A DNA stretch of 64,000 nt from Gilliamella sp. Pra-s52 (GTDB lineage: Bacteria; Pseudomonadota; Gammaproteobacteria; Enterobacterales; Orbaceae): NCBI RefSeq assembly GCF_009795805.1, contig NZ_WTEY01000010.1, positions 1-64,000 on the forward strand, written 5' to 3'. Position 1 is the first letter of the stretch; each line of letters begins with the position of its first letter. The position numbers and the translations under genes are program-made. The notes below the pieces were generated by a model, which ran no database searches, was not told where the DNA came from, and worked only from the letters and a program-made list of their open reading frames with translations. Shown here piece by piece: positions 25,514-38,338 of this stretch.

Positions 25514-25837
25514 TTGCTTCATAGCAAATGGAAAAAATTTTCCAGTAATATTAAACATCTTGATAACCATTTAAATCACTATTGTGTAAAAATTGATAAC
25601 AATACTTTTGAGGCATTTAATCAAATAGTAAAACATTATTCGATTAAATCAGGCTACTACTATGATGCCAATACTAAAGGAATAGAAATATCGACAACTT
25701 GCTTAGATTGCATTTGTGATGATAGCCTGCTTATTTGCACTGATAACAATATTGCATTCTATTTCCATCATGATGGGTGGTTATGGTTTTGCCAAGTTAA
25801 ACAATCGGAAAATAATCTATTTAGTGGTAGCCTATAA
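25514..25837 (+). CDS. Unknown short protein, start unclear
   Basis: 107 codons from a TTG at 25514; no Shine-Dalgarno and no ATG in a suitable place. The frame remains open back into the end of the previous gene. It is rich in Cys, His and aromatics (YYYDANTKGIEIS, CLDCICDD, FYFHHDGWLWFCQV). It may be the 3' part of a larger gene or a gene with a non-standard start. A terminator follows. Confidence 0.35.
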   Translation: MLHSKWKKFSSNIKHLDNHLNHYCVKIDNNTFEAFNQIVKHYSIKSGYYYDANTKGIEISTTCLDCICDDSLLICTDNNIAFYFHHDGWLWFCQVKQSENNLFSGSL

Positions 25838-25861
25838 TGATGAAAGAAATTAGCATAAACT

Positions 25862-25889
25862 AAAACGCCTATTTAAAATTAGGCGTTTT
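25862..25889. terminator. Bidirectional terminator between convergent genes
   Basis: AAAACGCCTA and TAGGCGTTTT form a 10-bp stem with an 8-nt loop, A-rich before and T-rich after, so it works for both strands. Confidence 0.75.
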
Positions 25890-25926
25890 AGTTTATTAGA
25901 TTGCTTTTTTAACACGTTGCTATTTA

Positions 25927-26823
25927 TCAGATTGAGTTATTATTAATTTCAACCACCAAAACATAGCCTGTATCTTTTAAAAAATACTCATCACCTTTAG
26001 GTGCACGTAGTGACATTATTTTATTATCCCCTACTTCCATAGTATCTCCTGGTACCATTGTTGCACCACTATCACGCAAATACTGTAGAATATTACCAAA
26101 CATATCAAAATAGTATTCGCCCTCATCATGGGTATTTGCCAATACAGCAAAATCTGGCAAACAAAAAACACTGGCACCATAGGTACGCATCCAAACACCT
26201 TTAACGTTTTCGACATCATATTTAACAAAACCACAAAAAAACGTCGGTAAACAATAACATAAACTATTAATACCATCTTTATCTGCGATTAGTTTATGAA
26301 TAACATTAACAGGCAAAGAAGTATGGCCATTAGGATTAATCACCGCTAAGGCATTAAATGGCTCAAAACAAGCTGCTACATAAGTTAAAGCTAAATATTG
26401 CTCAAGCACATCTTGGTCATATCCCACATAATATAAAAGCAAATGGCTATCGTTATGACGAATTTGTTCTTTAAGCTCCTGACTATAATGAGCAGGAGTA
26501 ACACACTCCTCTAAAATATCAACAGGATAAGGTGCATTAATACCAAACAGCTTTACCACATGCTTTCCCCAACCTACTAAGGCATAAGATCCCTCATCCA
26601 ACTGCCCAAAAGGAGTTTGATATTGTGCGTTTTTTAGCGTGGGATTTAACTTACGCAGCGAATCTAACAAATCACTTTCATTAAAGTTGACCGAACCTTT
26701 AAATACAATACTTAACGATAATGCTTCTTTAATATTGGTATTTTCGATCAATACATCATCTGCTTGGCAAAGTTGAGACTGCGGTTGGGACTTTTTGCCA
26801 AACAAGCGTGAAAATAAACTCAT
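25927..26823 (-). CDS. DUF4261-like protein
   Basis: 298 aa. Begins MSLFSRLFGKK, a short basic start, then a region with VNFNESDLLDSLRKLNP; a central part GHDQ-like with LLLYYVGYDQDVLEQYLAL; and a C-terminal DUF4261-like block (DEGEYYFDMFGNILQYLRDSG, PGDTMEVG, GDEYFLKDTGYVLVVEI). Function unknown; the family is often found near secretion or toxin genes, but no such gene is adjacent here. Assignment is from memory and moderate. Confidence 0.6.
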   Translation of the reverse strand: MSLFSRLFGKKSQPQSQLCQADDVLIENTNIKEALSLSIVFKGSVNFNESDLLDSLRKLNPTLKNAQYQTPFGQLDEGSYALVGWGKHVVKLFGINAPYPVDILEECVTPAHYSQELKEQIRHNDSHLLLYYVGYDQDVLEQYLALTYVAACFEPFNALAVINPNGHTSLPVNVIHKLIADKDGINSLCYCLPTFFCGFVKYDVENVKGVWMRTYGASVFCLPDFAVLANTHDEGEYYFDMFGNILQYLRDSGATMVPGDTMEVGDNKIMSLRAPKGDEYFLKDTGYVLVVEINNNSI

Positions 26824-26939
26824 TTCTAATTCCTTATTTATTATTCATTTATTTTATTAAAATTGATATTAAATCTAATTGTATTATTTCAATAAATTAT
26901 ATGATTTCAGAAAATATTTCAAATAATAACTATTATTTT

Positions 26940-27851
26940 TTAGTTAACAGACCATTGATAATCATTTAGTTCACTAACTAAAAAATCAATTAAACAACGA
27001 GTTCGAAGTGGTAACAATTTACGACTTGGATAAACTGCATAAATATTCAAATCCTCAATATTGTAATCCAACAAAACACGCACCAATCGCCCTATTTTTA
27101 GGTCTTGACCAATAATAAAATCAGGTTGCAACGAAATACCTCCGCCTTGTAACATAATTTGGCGACAAGTATCACCATTATTACAATAGACATTCGCTTT
27201 TAAGTTAACTGACTGACGGGTATTACCTTTATAAAAGTGCCATTGCTCTTTTTTAGCCCACTGACTATACATCACAATTTTATGATTGAACAAATCGTTA
27301 GGATCATTCGGCATGCCATACTTAGCAATATAATCAGGCGACGCGGCGGCGATAATTTGCGTAGTGGCCAACTTACGACAAATCAGCGACGAACTTTCTA
27401 ACTGGCCTATTCGAACAGCAAGATCGTAACCCTCTTCAAGCAAATCAACCACACGATCTGATAATGTAATATCTAGTTCAATTTTGGGATATTTATCGAT
27501 AAAATTTTGCCATAAAGGTGCCAAGTGCAAAATACCAAAACTCACAGGCACATTAACCCGAAGAATACCTTGAGGACTTGCTTGATCTAAAGTGAGGTTA
27601 TTTTCAGCTTCTATAGTGGCATTAATAATGGCTTTAGCTTGCAAATAAAAAATTTGCCCTTCGTGAGTAATAACCATTTTGCGAGTGGTTCGTTGCAATA
27701 ACCGAACTTGCAAGCGATCTTCTAATGCTTGAATATAACGTGACACCGCCTGCTTAGACATATTTAACTTAATTGCCGCATCAACAAAGCTACTACAATC
27801 AACCACCGCCACAAAAACCGTCATTTCTAGTAATTTGTTAGATCTATCCAT
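26940..27851 (-). CDS. LysR-family regulator
   Basis: 303 aa. N-terminal winged helix-turn-helix (FVDAAIKLNMSKQAVSRYIQALEDRLQVRLLQRTTRKM) and a C-terminal periplasmic-binding-like effector domain. It is divergent from the DoxX gene, which suggests it controls that gene. A palindrome with the LysR spacing T-N11-A lies between them at 27886-27908. The effector is unknown. Confidence 0.92.
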   Translation of the reverse strand: MDRSNKLLEMTVFVAVVDCSSFVDAAIKLNMSKQAVSRYIQALEDRLQVRLLQRTTRKMVITHEGQIFYLQAKAIINATIEAENNLTLDQASPQGILRVNVPVSFGILHLAPLWQNFIDKYPKIELDITLSDRVVDLLEEGYDLAVRIGQLESSSLICRKLATTQIIAAASPDYIAKYGMPNDPNDLFNHKIVMYSQWAKKEQWHFYKGNTRQSVNLKANVYCNNGDTCRQIMLQGGGISLQPDFIIGQDLKIGRLVRVLLDYNIEDLNIYAVYPSRKLLPLRTRCLIDFLVSELNDYQWSVN

Positions 27852-27885
27852 TTGCTTTCACCTACACAAATCAATTGTTCCATTT

Positions 27886-27908
27886 ATTATGACAATAAAT
27901 CACATAAT
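27886..27908. promoter_or_regulatory. LysR-type operator candidate
   Basis: ATTATG (27886-27891), 11 bp, CATAAT (27903-27908): a T-N11-A-type interrupted palindrome 35 bp before the LysR gene start, in the LysR/DoxX intergenic region. Confidence 0.5.
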
Positions 27909-27993
27909 AGCTTATTTATCTACAAAATAATAACCATTATGATAAACAAACAGTAATAATTGATCGTAATAATCAACCTATAGGACATCAAAA

Positions 27994-28395
27994 ATGAAAT
28001 ACTACCAAATAGATCTAGCTTCGCTAATATTACGAATTGCATTAGGTGTTATGTTTTTAGCGCATGGTTTCACCAAACTATTTGTCTTTACTCCAACAGG
28101 CACCGCACAATATTTTCAATCACTTGGCTTTCCAAGTTTTGTAGGTTACTTAACAATTATGTTTGAAATTGGTGGTGGTCTATTATTACTTTTAGGCATT
28201 TTAACGCGCATTATTAGTTTATTAGCAGTGATTCAAATGACTGTTATTACATTTATTCACTCGGTGAATGGCTGGTCATTTAGTAATTCAGGTGGCGGTT
28301 GGGAATACCCAGCTTTTATGGCCCTCACTGCACTTAGTTTAGTGTTGTTGGGGAGTGGTCGATTTAGTGTGTTGCCTAAGTATATTGCATATTAG
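27994..28395 (+). CDS. DoxX-family membrane protein
   Basis: 133 aa, four membrane helices, with the DoxX opening LILRIALGVMFLAHGFTKLF and central EIGGGLLLLLGILTRIISLLAV. DoxX proteins are associated with redox or thiosulfate chemistry, though individual roles are mostly unknown. It is divergent from a LysR regulator and probably controlled by it. Confidence 0.87.
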   Translation: MKYYQIDLASLILRIALGVMFLAHGFTKLFVFTPTGTAQYFQSLGFPSFVGYLTIMFEIGGGLLLLLGILTRIISLLAVIQMTVITFIHSVNGWSFSNSGGGWEYPAFMALTALSLVLLGSGRFSVLPKYIAY

Positions 28396-28423
28396 TGAGG
28401 ATATTAGCTGTTTTTTGACAAAA

Positions 28424-28475
28424 CACCCAAAAAATACCAATAAAATCAACGTCTTTCCTGAATAGTTTTTGGGTG
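28424..28475. repeat. Dispersed intergenic repeat, copy 2, inside an inverted repeat
   Basis: The repeat core (28438-28461) differs from copy 1 at three positions. It is flanked by CACCCAAAAA (28424-28433) and TTTTTGGGTG (28466-28475), a perfect 10-bp inverted pair, so the RNA would form a hairpin with the core in the loop. It lies between convergent genes. Confidence 0.6.
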
Positions 28476-28606
28476 GGGAATATCGCCTTTTTTAGATGAT
28501 TAGAATAAATTAGGTGTAGGATTTTAGGACGTTTGTTATGCTATCACTTTTGTGGCATCCATTAGCCATAATCATTTAATCATAATACGATAATTTATCA
28601 AATAAT

Positions 28607-29158
28607 CTATTTGGTTTGAATAAACGTTTCACAACTTATAACCGATGCAAAATTGCTTAAGGCAGACATAAAACTATTATGTACCACTTGGAATGGAATC
28701 GTTTTACCGTCAAATTCAAGATCACGAGTTGTACAAGCGTCATGAATTAATATCGGTTGATAACCAAGTTCAGATGCGTGACGTGTTGTTGAGTCAACAC
28801 ACATATGGCTCATCATTCCACAAATAACAAGTTGTTGAATCTGTTCTTGTTGTAATTTTTGTTGTAACTCTGTTTGATAAAAACTGTTAGGAAATGCTTT
28901 TTTTACAAGATATTCATGCAAGTTACCAAGCTGTAACAAACTTGGGTGAATTTCAGCACCTAAACTTCCGTTAGCAAAAAAATCAGCATGAGGATCGGGT
29001 TTTATATGCTGGATATAAAAGATTGGGAGTTGTTGTGATCTAAAGTGTTTTTGTAGTTTTAAGGTATTTTGTAATGTTAATTCTGTATTGTTTAAAGTAA
29101 ATTTACCCGTTGGGAAATAGTCATTTTGTACGTCGATAATTATTAACCCTTGTTTCAT
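28607..29158 (-). CDS. Isochorismatase-family cysteine hydrolase
   Basis: 183 aa. The catalytic triad is visible: D9 (LIIIDVQNDYF), a Lys at 86/87 (YLVKKAFPNSF) and C120 (GMMSHMCVDSTTRHA). Members hydrolyse isochorismate, nicotinamide or small amides; the substrate cannot be told, but a nicotinamidase-like or YcaC-like amidase is possible. It is divergent from an Lrp/AsnC regulator gene, which likely controls it. Confidence 0.9.
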   Translation of the reverse strand: MKQGLIIIDVQNDYFPTGKFTLNNTELTLQNTLKLQKHFRSQQLPIFYIQHIKPDPHADFFANGSLGAEIHPSLLQLGNLHEYLVKKAFPNSFYQTELQQKLQQEQIQQLVICGMMSHMCVDSTTRHASELGYQPILIHDACTTRDLEFDGKTIPFQVVHNSFMSALSNFASVISCETFIQTK

Positions 29159-29276
29159 TGTTTTGTCCTTAAATTATGTTTGAGTTGATAATTATGCGAT
29201 AATTACGCTATCTGTTACATAACGAATTGAAAGTATTATTACTTAGCTACTTTCAATATGAAAAAGATGAGCAAGT

Positions 29277-29669
29277 ATGGATAAAAAAGATCGCGCTATT
29301 TTAGATGAACTTAAAAAAAATAGTCGCCAATCATGGAAAGAAATTGGCGAAAAAGTATTTTTGTCAGGACAGGCTGTTGGACAGCGAGTTCAAGAATTGT
29401 ATGATAGTCATATTATTGAAAAATTTACTATTAAAGAAAAAACAAATCAGCTTCAGTTTATTACAATTTATATGAATTCAAATCAATTCACCTTGTTCGA
29501 AAACATGGTCATGTCGTTTAAGGAAATCATCGAATTTTATAAAATCACAGGCGATGGGTGTTATTTTATAAAAAGTGAATTTACAGACCAAAATTTAATC
29601 CACTTTTTAGACAAGCTTGAGCACTATTGCCGTTATAAAGTTAGTCATCAGTCAAAAGTGATTCGATAA
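29277..29669 (+). CDS. Lrp/AsnC-family regulator
   Basis: 130 aa (somewhat short). N-terminal helix-turn-helix (DKKDRAILDELKKNSRQSWKEIGEKVFLSGQAVGQRVQEL) and a C-terminal RAM-like effector domain (ITIYMNSNQFTLFENMV, GDGCYFIKSEF). Divergent from the isochorismatase-like gene, so probably its regulator, with an amino acid or related ligand. Confidence 0.85.
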   Translation: MDKKDRAILDELKKNSRQSWKEIGEKVFLSGQAVGQRVQELYDSHIIEKFTIKEKTNQLQFITIYMNSNQFTLFENMVMSFKEIIEFYKITGDGCYFIKSEFTDQNLIHFLDKLEHYCRYKVSHQSKVIR

Positions 29670-29745
29670 TGCTATTTTAAAGATTTACATCTAAACTTGT
29701 TTACTATTTTTATATAAAAATTTTTAAATAAAAATCAAAAAAAAG

Positions 29746-29774
29746 TTGCGAGCATGTAAATTCTGTTATATTTT
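29746..29774 (+). promoter_or_regulatory. Probable his operon promoter
   Basis: TTGCGA (29746-29751) and TATTTT (29769-29774) have 17-bp spacing; TATATT at 29767-29772 is an alternative with 15 bp. It lies about 50-75 bp before the leader peptide. Confidence 0.4.
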
Positions 29775-29820
29775 GTTCAGTAGCTTTAATTATCAACTCA
29801 GTTAAAGGTTTTTTATTTTT

Positions 29821-29883
29821 ATGAATTGTTTTTGCGTTTTTATTACTAATGCTATTAGTACACATCATCACCGTCATTCCTGA
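29821..29883 (+). CDS. hisL: his operon leader peptide
   Basis: Twenty codons, MNCFCVFITNAISTHHHRHS, ending in TGA at 29881. Four of the last six residues are His (His-His-His-Arg-His). Ribosome stalling at these codons when histidyl-tRNA is scarce controls the attenuator that starts 4 bp downstream. AAAGG lies upstream. It is shorter in His content than E. coli HisL (seven His in a row), but position and structure leave little doubt. Confidence 0.93.
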   Translation: MNCFCVFITNAISTHHHRHS

Positions 29884-29886
29884 ATA

Positions 29887-29983
29887 GTCTTCGGGCGATT
29901 GGTGCTGGAAGACGTTGATCTTCCGGTGATATCGCAAAAGCAAGCAGAGAACCCTCGGAAGATCAAACTTCCGAGGGTTTTTT
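29887..29983 (+). terminator. his attenuator with alternative hairpins
   Basis: Pause hairpin: GTCTTC (29887-29892) with GAAGAC (29908-29913). Antiterminator: GATCTTCCG (29917-29925) with CGGAAGATC (29956-29964). Terminator: AACCCTCGGAAG (29950-29961) with CTTCCGAGGGTT (29968-29979), 12 bp, then T to 29983. The second and third overlap, so they exclude each other. hisG starts 42 bp later. Confidence 0.93.
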
Positions 29984-30024
29984 GTTTGTGGTTTATAAAT
30001 TTTTAGATAACTTTGGAGAAAGAT

Positions 30025-30924
30025 ATGTTGGATAATTCGCGTTTACGCATTGCAATGCAAAAGTCAGGTCGATTAAGTGACGAATCAAAAAAGTTACTTG
30101 CTCAATGTGGTATTAAAATTAATCTTCAAGAACAACGTTTGATCGCTTTTGCCGAAAATATGCCAATTGATATCTTGCGTGTTCGTGATGACGATATCCC
30201 CGGATTGGTTATTGATGGTGTTGTCGATATTGGGATTGTCGGCGAAAATGTTTTAGAAGAAGAAGTATTAGATAGGCAGGCCGAAGGCGAAGATCCACAA
30301 TTTAAAAAATTGCGCAGTTTAGATTTTGGTGGCTGTCGGTTGTCGATCGCTGCACCTCGTGATTTTGAATATTCTGGACCAGAATGTTTAAATGATTTGC
30401 GTATTGCCACCACTTACCCTCATCTGCTCCGCCGTTATCTTGCTCAATATAATGTTACCTTTAAGACCTGTTTGCTGAATGGTTCGGTCGAAGTTGCCCC
30501 TAGAGCAGGGCTTGCTGATGTTATTTGTGATTTGGTGTCTAGCGGTGCAACGCTTGAGGCCAATGGACTAAAAGAGATCGAAGTTATCTATAAATCCAAA
30601 GCCTGCTTAATTCAACGTCAAGGCGAAATGCCACCAATAAAACAGGCGTTAATCGATAAAATCATGACACGCATTCAAGGCGTTATTCAGGCTCGCGAAT
30701 CGAAATATATTATGCTCCACGCCCCTACCGCTGTTTTGGAAGATATTGTTGCCTTATTACCGGGTGCAGAAAACCCTACTATTTTGCCTCTCACTGGTGA
30801 GCAAAATCGTGTTGCATTACATATGGTGAGTAGTGAGTCTCTATTTTGGGAAACCATGGAAGAGTTAAAAGCATTAGGCGCAAGTTCAATTCTTGTATTA
30901 CCAATTGAAAAAATGATGGAGTAA
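30025..30924 (+). CDS. hisG: ATP phosphoribosyltransferase
   Basis: 299 aa, the long hexameric form (E. coli 299). First histidine-biosynthetic step, ATP + PRPP to phosphoribosyl-ATP, feedback-inhibited by His. [14 protein letters not shown] at the start, [13 protein letters not shown], the PRPP loop in [13 protein letters not shown], and a C-terminal regulatory domain ([21 protein letters not shown]). ATG 30025 has GGAG 6 bp upstream; a TTG at 30013 would overlap that Shine-Dalgarno and is rejected. Confidence 0.97.
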   Translation: MLDNSRLRIAMQKSGRLSDESKKLLAQCGIKINLQEQRLIAFAENMPIDILRVRDDDIPGLVIDGVVDIGIVGENVLEEEVLDRQAEGEDPQFKKLRSLDFGGCRLSIAAPRDFEYSGPECLNDLRIATTYPHLLRRYLAQYNVTFKTCLLNGSVEVAPRAGLADVICDLVSSGATLEANGLKEIEVIYKSKACLIQRQGEMPPIKQALIDKIMTRIQGVIQARESKYIMLHAPTAVLEDIVALLPGAENPTILPLTGEQNRVALHMVSSESLFWETMEELKALGASSILVLPIEKMME

Positions 30925-30928
30925 TAAG

Positions 30929-32230
30929 ATGAAACTTTCTTATTGGCAACAATGTACTGACGATCAACGAAAGATACTACTGACTCGCCCTGCAATTAAT
31001 GCGTCGGATTCGATTAGCAAGGCAGTAGCCGATATTTTGGCACAAGTAAAACAGCACGGCGATGAGGCTCTAAAAGCATTAAGTAACAAATTTGATAAAG
31101 TTCAAATTGAGCAAATAAAGCTTACAAAAGAAGAAATTAAAACCGCCGCAAATCGTGTTAATCCTGAATTAAAACAAGCCATGCAATTAGCGGTTGCCAA
31201 CATTAAAAAATTTCACCAAGCACAAGCCTATCAATCCATTACGGTCGAAACAATGCCGGGGGTAAAATGTCAGTTAGTTACTCGTCCTATTGATTCAGTT
31301 GGGCTTTATATTCCGGGTGGTTCTGCCCCTTTATTATCTACTGTGTTAATGCTTGCAACGCCAGCTAAAATTGCGGGTTGTCGTCAAGTTATTTTATGTT
31401 CGCCACCGCCCATCGCTGACGAGATTTTATATGCTGCTCAGTTGTGTGGTGTTAGCGAGGTTTATCAATTAGGCGGTGCGCAAGCCATTGGTGCAATGGC
31501 GCTAGGTACTGAGTCGGTTCCTAAAGTTGATAAGATTTTTGGTCCAGGTAATGCTTATGTTACCGAGGCTAAACGACAAGTTAGCCAGCGACTTGATGGC
31601 GCTGCCATTGATATGCCAGCAGGTCCGTCTGAAGTGTTGGTGATTGCGGATAGTTCAGCGAATCCTGCTTTTATTGCCGCCGATCTTTTATCGCAAGCTG
31701 AGCATGGTCCTGATTCGCAAGTGGTGTTATTAACGCCAGATGAAACGATTGCTCAAGCTGTTTCGCAAGAAGTGGATAAACAGTTGGCTGAGCTGTCTCG
31801 CCAAGGTATTGCCGAAAAGGCACTCCAAGAAAGCCGTTTGATTGTCACAAAAGATTTGGATGAGTGTGTGGCAATTAGTAATCGTTATGGACCTGAGCAT
31901 TTAATTATCCAAACCCGTAATGCCGATGAGTTAGTGGAACAGATAACCAGTGCTGGTTCAATATTTTTAGGCGATTGGTCGCCAGAATCAGCCGGCGATT
32001 ATGCTTCAGGAACGAACCATGTTTTGCCAACTTATGGCTATACAGCAACCTGCTCTAGTCTTGGTTTGGCAGATTTTCAAAAACGTATGACGGTGCAAAA
32101 ATTATCACCAGAGGGGTTAAAAGCTATTGGTCATGCGGTTGAGTTAATGGCAGAAGCGGAACAACTCACCGCCCATAAACAAGCGGTTAGCCTTAGACTT
32201 GCGGTATTAAATTCAATAAATCAAAAATAG
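30929..32230 (+). CDS. hisD: Histidinol dehydrogenase
   Basis: 433 aa (E. coli 434). Last two steps, histidinol to histidine with NAD+, zinc-dependent. Signature [43 protein letters not shown] (zinc ligands) and [12 protein letters not shown] are intact. It begins 4 bp after hisG. Confidence 0.97.
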   Translation: MKLSYWQQCTDDQRKILLTRPAINASDSISKAVADILAQVKQHGDEALKALSNKFDKVQIEQIKLTKEEIKTAANRVNPELKQAMQLAVANIKKFHQAQAYQSITVETMPGVKCQLVTRPIDSVGLYIPGGSAPLLSTVLMLATPAKIAGCRQVILCSPPPIADEILYAAQLCGVSEVYQLGGAQAIGAMALGTESVPKVDKIFGPGNAYVTEAKRQVSQRLDGAAIDMPAGPSEVLVIADSSANPAFIAADLLSQAEHGPDSQVVLLTPDETIAQAVSQEVDKQLAELSRQGIAEKALQESRLIVTKDLDECVAISNRYGPEHLIIQTRNADELVEQITSAGSIFLGDWSPESAGDYASGTNHVLPTYGYTATCSSLGLADFQKRMTVQKLSPEGLKAIGHAVELMAEAEQLTAHKQAVSLRLAVLNSINQK

Positions 32231-33298
<1,068 letters not shown>

Positions 33299-33306
33299 GA
33301 GCAAAT

Positions 33307-34374
33307 ATGTTACAAAAATACTTATTTATTGACCGAGACGGCACATTAATTACCGAACCACCCGTTGACTTTCAAGTTGATCGCTTTGATAAACTGGCTT
33401 TTGAGCCGAATGTAATCCCTGCCCTTCTTAAATTGCAAGCCGCTGGCTATAAGCTAGTGATGGTGACGAATCAAGATGGACTTGGTACCAGTAGCTATCC
33501 ACAAGCCGATTTTGTGGGTCCGCATAATTTAATGATGCAGATTTTTAAATCACAAGGGGTTAATTTTGAGGAGGTCCTTATCTGCCCTCATTTTCCTAAA
33601 GATAATTGTGAGTGCCGTAAACCAAAAATTCAATTAGTTTTACCTTATCTTACCAGTGGCAAATTAGATAAAGCCAATAGTTACGTTATTGGTGACAGGG
33701 TCACAGATATTCAGTTAGCTGAAAATATGCAAATCAAAGGACTACGCTATCACCCTGAAAATTTAAATTGGAGCGAAATCGCCCAACAATTAACCACTAA
33801 AGATCGCTATGCGAAAGTTGAACGCAACACCAAAGAAACAAAAATACGCGTTGAAGTATGGCTTGATCGTCAAGGTGGTAGTCATATCAATACGGGGATC
33901 GGTTTTTTTGATCATATGCTTGATCAAATTACCACTCACGGTGGAATTAAACTTAATATTCAAGTCGATGGCGATTTGCATATTGATGATCATCATACTA
34001 TCGAAGATACAGGGCTTGCCTTGGGTGAGGCTTTAAAAATAGCACTCGGTGATAAACGTGGTATAACTCGCTATGCTTCAGTAATTCCGATGGATGAGTG
34101 TTTAGCAAAATGTGCAATGGATATTTCAGGTCGCCCTTATCTTAAATTTTCGGCTCAGTTTACCCACCAGAAAGTGGGCGATATGAGCACTCAAATGGTT
34201 GAGCACTTTTTTTATTCAATCAGCTATGCAATGGCAATCACCTTGCATATTGAAACAGAAGGCGATAATGATCACCATAAAGTTGAAAGCTTGTTTAAAG
34301 CTTTTGCTCGCACCTTAAAACAAGCAATTAAGATTGAAAGTGACCAACTACCTAGCTCAAAAGGAGTGCTATAA
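33307..34374 (+). CDS. hisB: Bifunctional histidinol-phosphatase/imidazoleglycerol-phosphate dehydratase
   Basis: 355 aa, the same as E. coli. The N-terminal HAD phosphatase has DRDGTLI, the zinc-loop [15 protein letters not shown]; the C-terminal dehydratase has [31 protein letters not shown] and MVEHFFYS, with metal-binding histidines. The fusion is typical of enterobacteria and relatives. TAGGAG overlaps the hisC stop and precedes the ATG at 33307. A matS-like palindrome lies inside (33692-33704). Confidence 0.97.
   Translation: MLQKYLFIDRDGTLITEPPVDFQVDRFDKLAFEPNVIPALLKLQAAGYKLVMVTNQDGLGTSSYPQADFVGPHNLMMQIFKSQGVNFEEVLICPHFPKDNCECRKPKIQLVLPYLTSGKLDKANSYVIGDRVTDIQLAENMQIKGLRYHPENLNWSEIAQQLTTKDRYAKVERNTKETKIRVEVWLDRQGGSHINTGIGFFDHMLDQITTHGGIKLNIQVDGDLHIDDHHTIEDTGLALGEALKIALGDKRGITRYASVIPMDECLAKCAMDISGRPYLKFSAQFTHQKVGDMSTQMVEHFFYSISYAMAITLHIETEGDNDHHKVESLFKAFARTLKQAIKIESDQLPSSKGVL
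33692..33704. promoter_or_regulatory. matS-like site within hisB
   Basis: GTGAC-AGG-GTCAC has perfect arms of the MatP site GTGACRNYGTCAC; only the last centre base departs from consensus. It is within coding sequence (Gly-Asp-Arg-Val-Thr), so chance is possible. Confidence 0.4.
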
Positions 34375-36468
<2,094 letters not shown>

Positions 36469-36475
<7 letters not shown>

Positions 36476-37125
36476 CTCAAAATTGCGATACAAAATTAGA
36501 TTTACAACAATTAAATTTACAACAACTAGATTTGCAACAACTGGATTGGCAAAAAGTAAACAATCTAATGCCGGTGATTATTCAGCATTATGTTTCTGGT
36601 GATGTGCTGATGCTGGGTTATATGAATCAAGAGGCATTAGCGCAAACAAAAAATAGTGGTAAAGTGACGTTTTATTCACGCACCAAACAGCGACTTTGGA
36701 CCAAAGGCGAAACGTCTGGTAACTTTTTAAATGTGGTGAGTATTTCGGCAGATTGTGATAATGATACTTTACTGATTTTAGTTGATCCTATTGGTCCAAC
36801 TTGTCACACAGGATCAAATAGCTGTTTTGATAAAGTAAAAACCGAATGGGGATTTTTGTTTGAGTTAGAACAGTTAATAGCGGGGCGTAAAAATGCCGAT
36901 CCTAAATCATCATATACCGCCAAACTCTATCATGACGGCACTAAACGTATTGCTCAGAAAGTTGGTGAAGAAGGCGTTGAGACAGCATTAGCCGCAACCG
37001 TACATGATCGCGAAGAGTTAAAAAATGAATCTGCTGATTTGGTTTATCATCTTTTAGTTTTACTTCAAGATCAGAATCTATCGCTACAAGATGTGATCGG
37101 GATTTTAAAAGCAAGACATAAATAA
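36469..37125 (+). CDS. hisI: Bifunctional phosphoribosyl-AMP cyclohydrolase/phosphoribosyl-ATP pyrophosphatase
   Basis: 218 aa (E. coli 203). The cyclohydrolase half has [27 protein letters not shown] and [12 protein letters not shown] (metal Cys); the pyrophosphatase half has [24 protein letters not shown] and [10 protein letters not shown]. Residues ~11-25 are a threefold LQQL[DN] repeat, an expansion that accounts for the extra length. Last gene of the operon, overlapping hisF. Confidence 0.96.
36499..36543 (+). repeat. 15-bp tandem repeat in hisI
   Basis: Three near-identical 15-bp units (36499-36513, 36514-36528, 36529-36543) each encode [DN]-L-Q-Q-L, followed by the native DWQK. Silent differences between units (TTA/CTA/CTG) show that the expansion is not brand new. 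Confidence 0.75.
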
Positions 37126-37134
37126 TAAACCTAG

Positions 37135-37162
37135 CTAAAGTGCAAATCCCATTGCACTTTAG
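37135..37162 (+). terminator. Terminator of the his operon
   Basis: CTAAAGTGCAA (37135-37145) pairs with TTGCACTTTAG (37152-37162), 11 bp with a 6-nt loop, followed by a T-rich tail. It also faces cysB from the other side. Confidence 0.75.
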
Positions 37163-37203
37163 TGTTAATTTTATATTCAATTAGCATAAAACAATAAATC
37201 AAC

Positions 37204-38175
37204 TTAGCAAACGGGTAATTTTACCCCGTTAAACATTGCTAATACTTCGGTATTGTTTTCACATAAAATAAGCTTATCAACTGTTTGTCGATTCAAATGA
37301 GGTGCAAAAAGATGAGTAAAATCGTACATATAACTACGTAAAAATAGCGATCGTGAAAAAACAATATAGGTCGTACTGTAAGGAAAGATATGTCCTGCGT
37401 TAAGTACAACAAAATTATCATCTGAATTATTACTTACCGCCATTTTTGCAACAATACCCACCCCTACACCTAGCTTTACATAAGTTTTAATTAAATCAGC
37501 ATCGGTTGTACTAAAAACAATATTTGGCGATTGCTTAGCCTTTAAGAAGGCTTGATTTAAATCTGAACCATCATTTGAAAAATCATAACTGACTAACGGA
37601 TATTTAGATAATTCTTCAATCGATATCAAGCGGCTTTTTGCTAAAGGATGATCTTTCATAACAATAACCGCTTGGTTCCAGTGATAGCAAGGCAAAGCGA
37701 TCATATCGTCATTTAATTGTGAAATATCAGTCACAATAGCAAATTCCGCTAGCCCTGTTTGTGCTTGTAATATGCATTGTGCAGATGATCCTTGTTCCAT
37801 ATGTAAAGTAATATTTGAGTATTGCTTCATAAATTTTTGGATCACAGACGGCAAAGCATAACGGGCTTGAGTATAAGTGGTTGTAATAGTGAGTGATCCT
37901 TGATTTGGCTGACTAAACTCTTTGGCAATAATTTTGATATCGTTAGATTTATTGAGGATTTCTCTAGCCGATGCAATAATTTTTTCACCAACGGGGGTTA
38001 CTTGTGAAAGGTGTTTACCTGTTCGAGTAAAAATTTGCACACCAAGTTCATCTTCTAATAGCTTTATTTGTTTGCTAATGCCTGGCTGAGAGGTATACAG
38101 TTTTTCGGATGTTAGCGATACATTAAGATCGTTATTTGCGACTTCAACAATATAACGTAATTGCTGCAATTTCAT
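37204..38175 (-). CDS. cysB: LysR-type regulator CysB
   Basis: 323 aa (E. coli 324). Controls sulfate assimilation and cysteine synthesis with N-acetylserine as inducer. MKLQQLRYIVEV, YTSQPGISKQIKLLEDELG (helix-turn-helix), THTQ-like TYTQARYALP, FSTTDADLIKTYVKLGVGVGI and FLRSYMYDFTHLFAPHL are CysB-specific. The start at 38175 fits the family; TTG at 38184 is a poorer alternative. It lies after topA in the same direction, as in E. coli. A target gene, cysK, is at 12309. Confidence 0.94.
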   Translation of the reverse strand: MKLQQLRYIVEVANNDLNVSLTSEKLYTSQPGISKQIKLLEDELGVQIFTRTGKHLSQVTPVGEKIIASAREILNKSNDIKIIAKEFSQPNQGSLTITTTYTQARYALPSVIQKFMKQYSNITLHMEQGSSAQCILQAQTGLAEFAIVTDISQLNDDMIALPCYHWNQAVIVMKDHPLAKSRLISIEELSKYPLVSYDFSNDGSDLNQAFLKAKQSPNIVFSTTDADLIKTYVKLGVGVGIVAKMAVSNNSDDNFVVLNAGHIFPYSTTYIVFSRSLFLRSYMYDFTHLFAPHLNRQTVDKLILCENNTEVLAMFNGVKLPVC

Positions 38176-38338
38176 GACAAACAAAAGCTCCTTTAACTGT
38201 ATGCTTTCTCCCTTTTAATAATGTTTTAAAAGGGAGAATTTAGGAGGTAAGTTTTTCACACATCAGCACAAAAAACAATCGTTTTATACTGAAAGGTATA
38301 CTCCTTTGAAACTTTTAATAAAATTTAAAGGTTCTTAC

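Noticed and set aside
29866-29890. Apparent further copy of the dispersed repeat (TCATTCCTGAATAG)
   Set aside because: Only about 10 bases match, and they are the last His/Ser codons and stop of the his leader peptide; the similarity is chance.
29710-29943. Minus-strand 77-codon frame over the his leader
   Set aside because: It is the complement of the leader peptide and attenuator, which explain the sequence fully.
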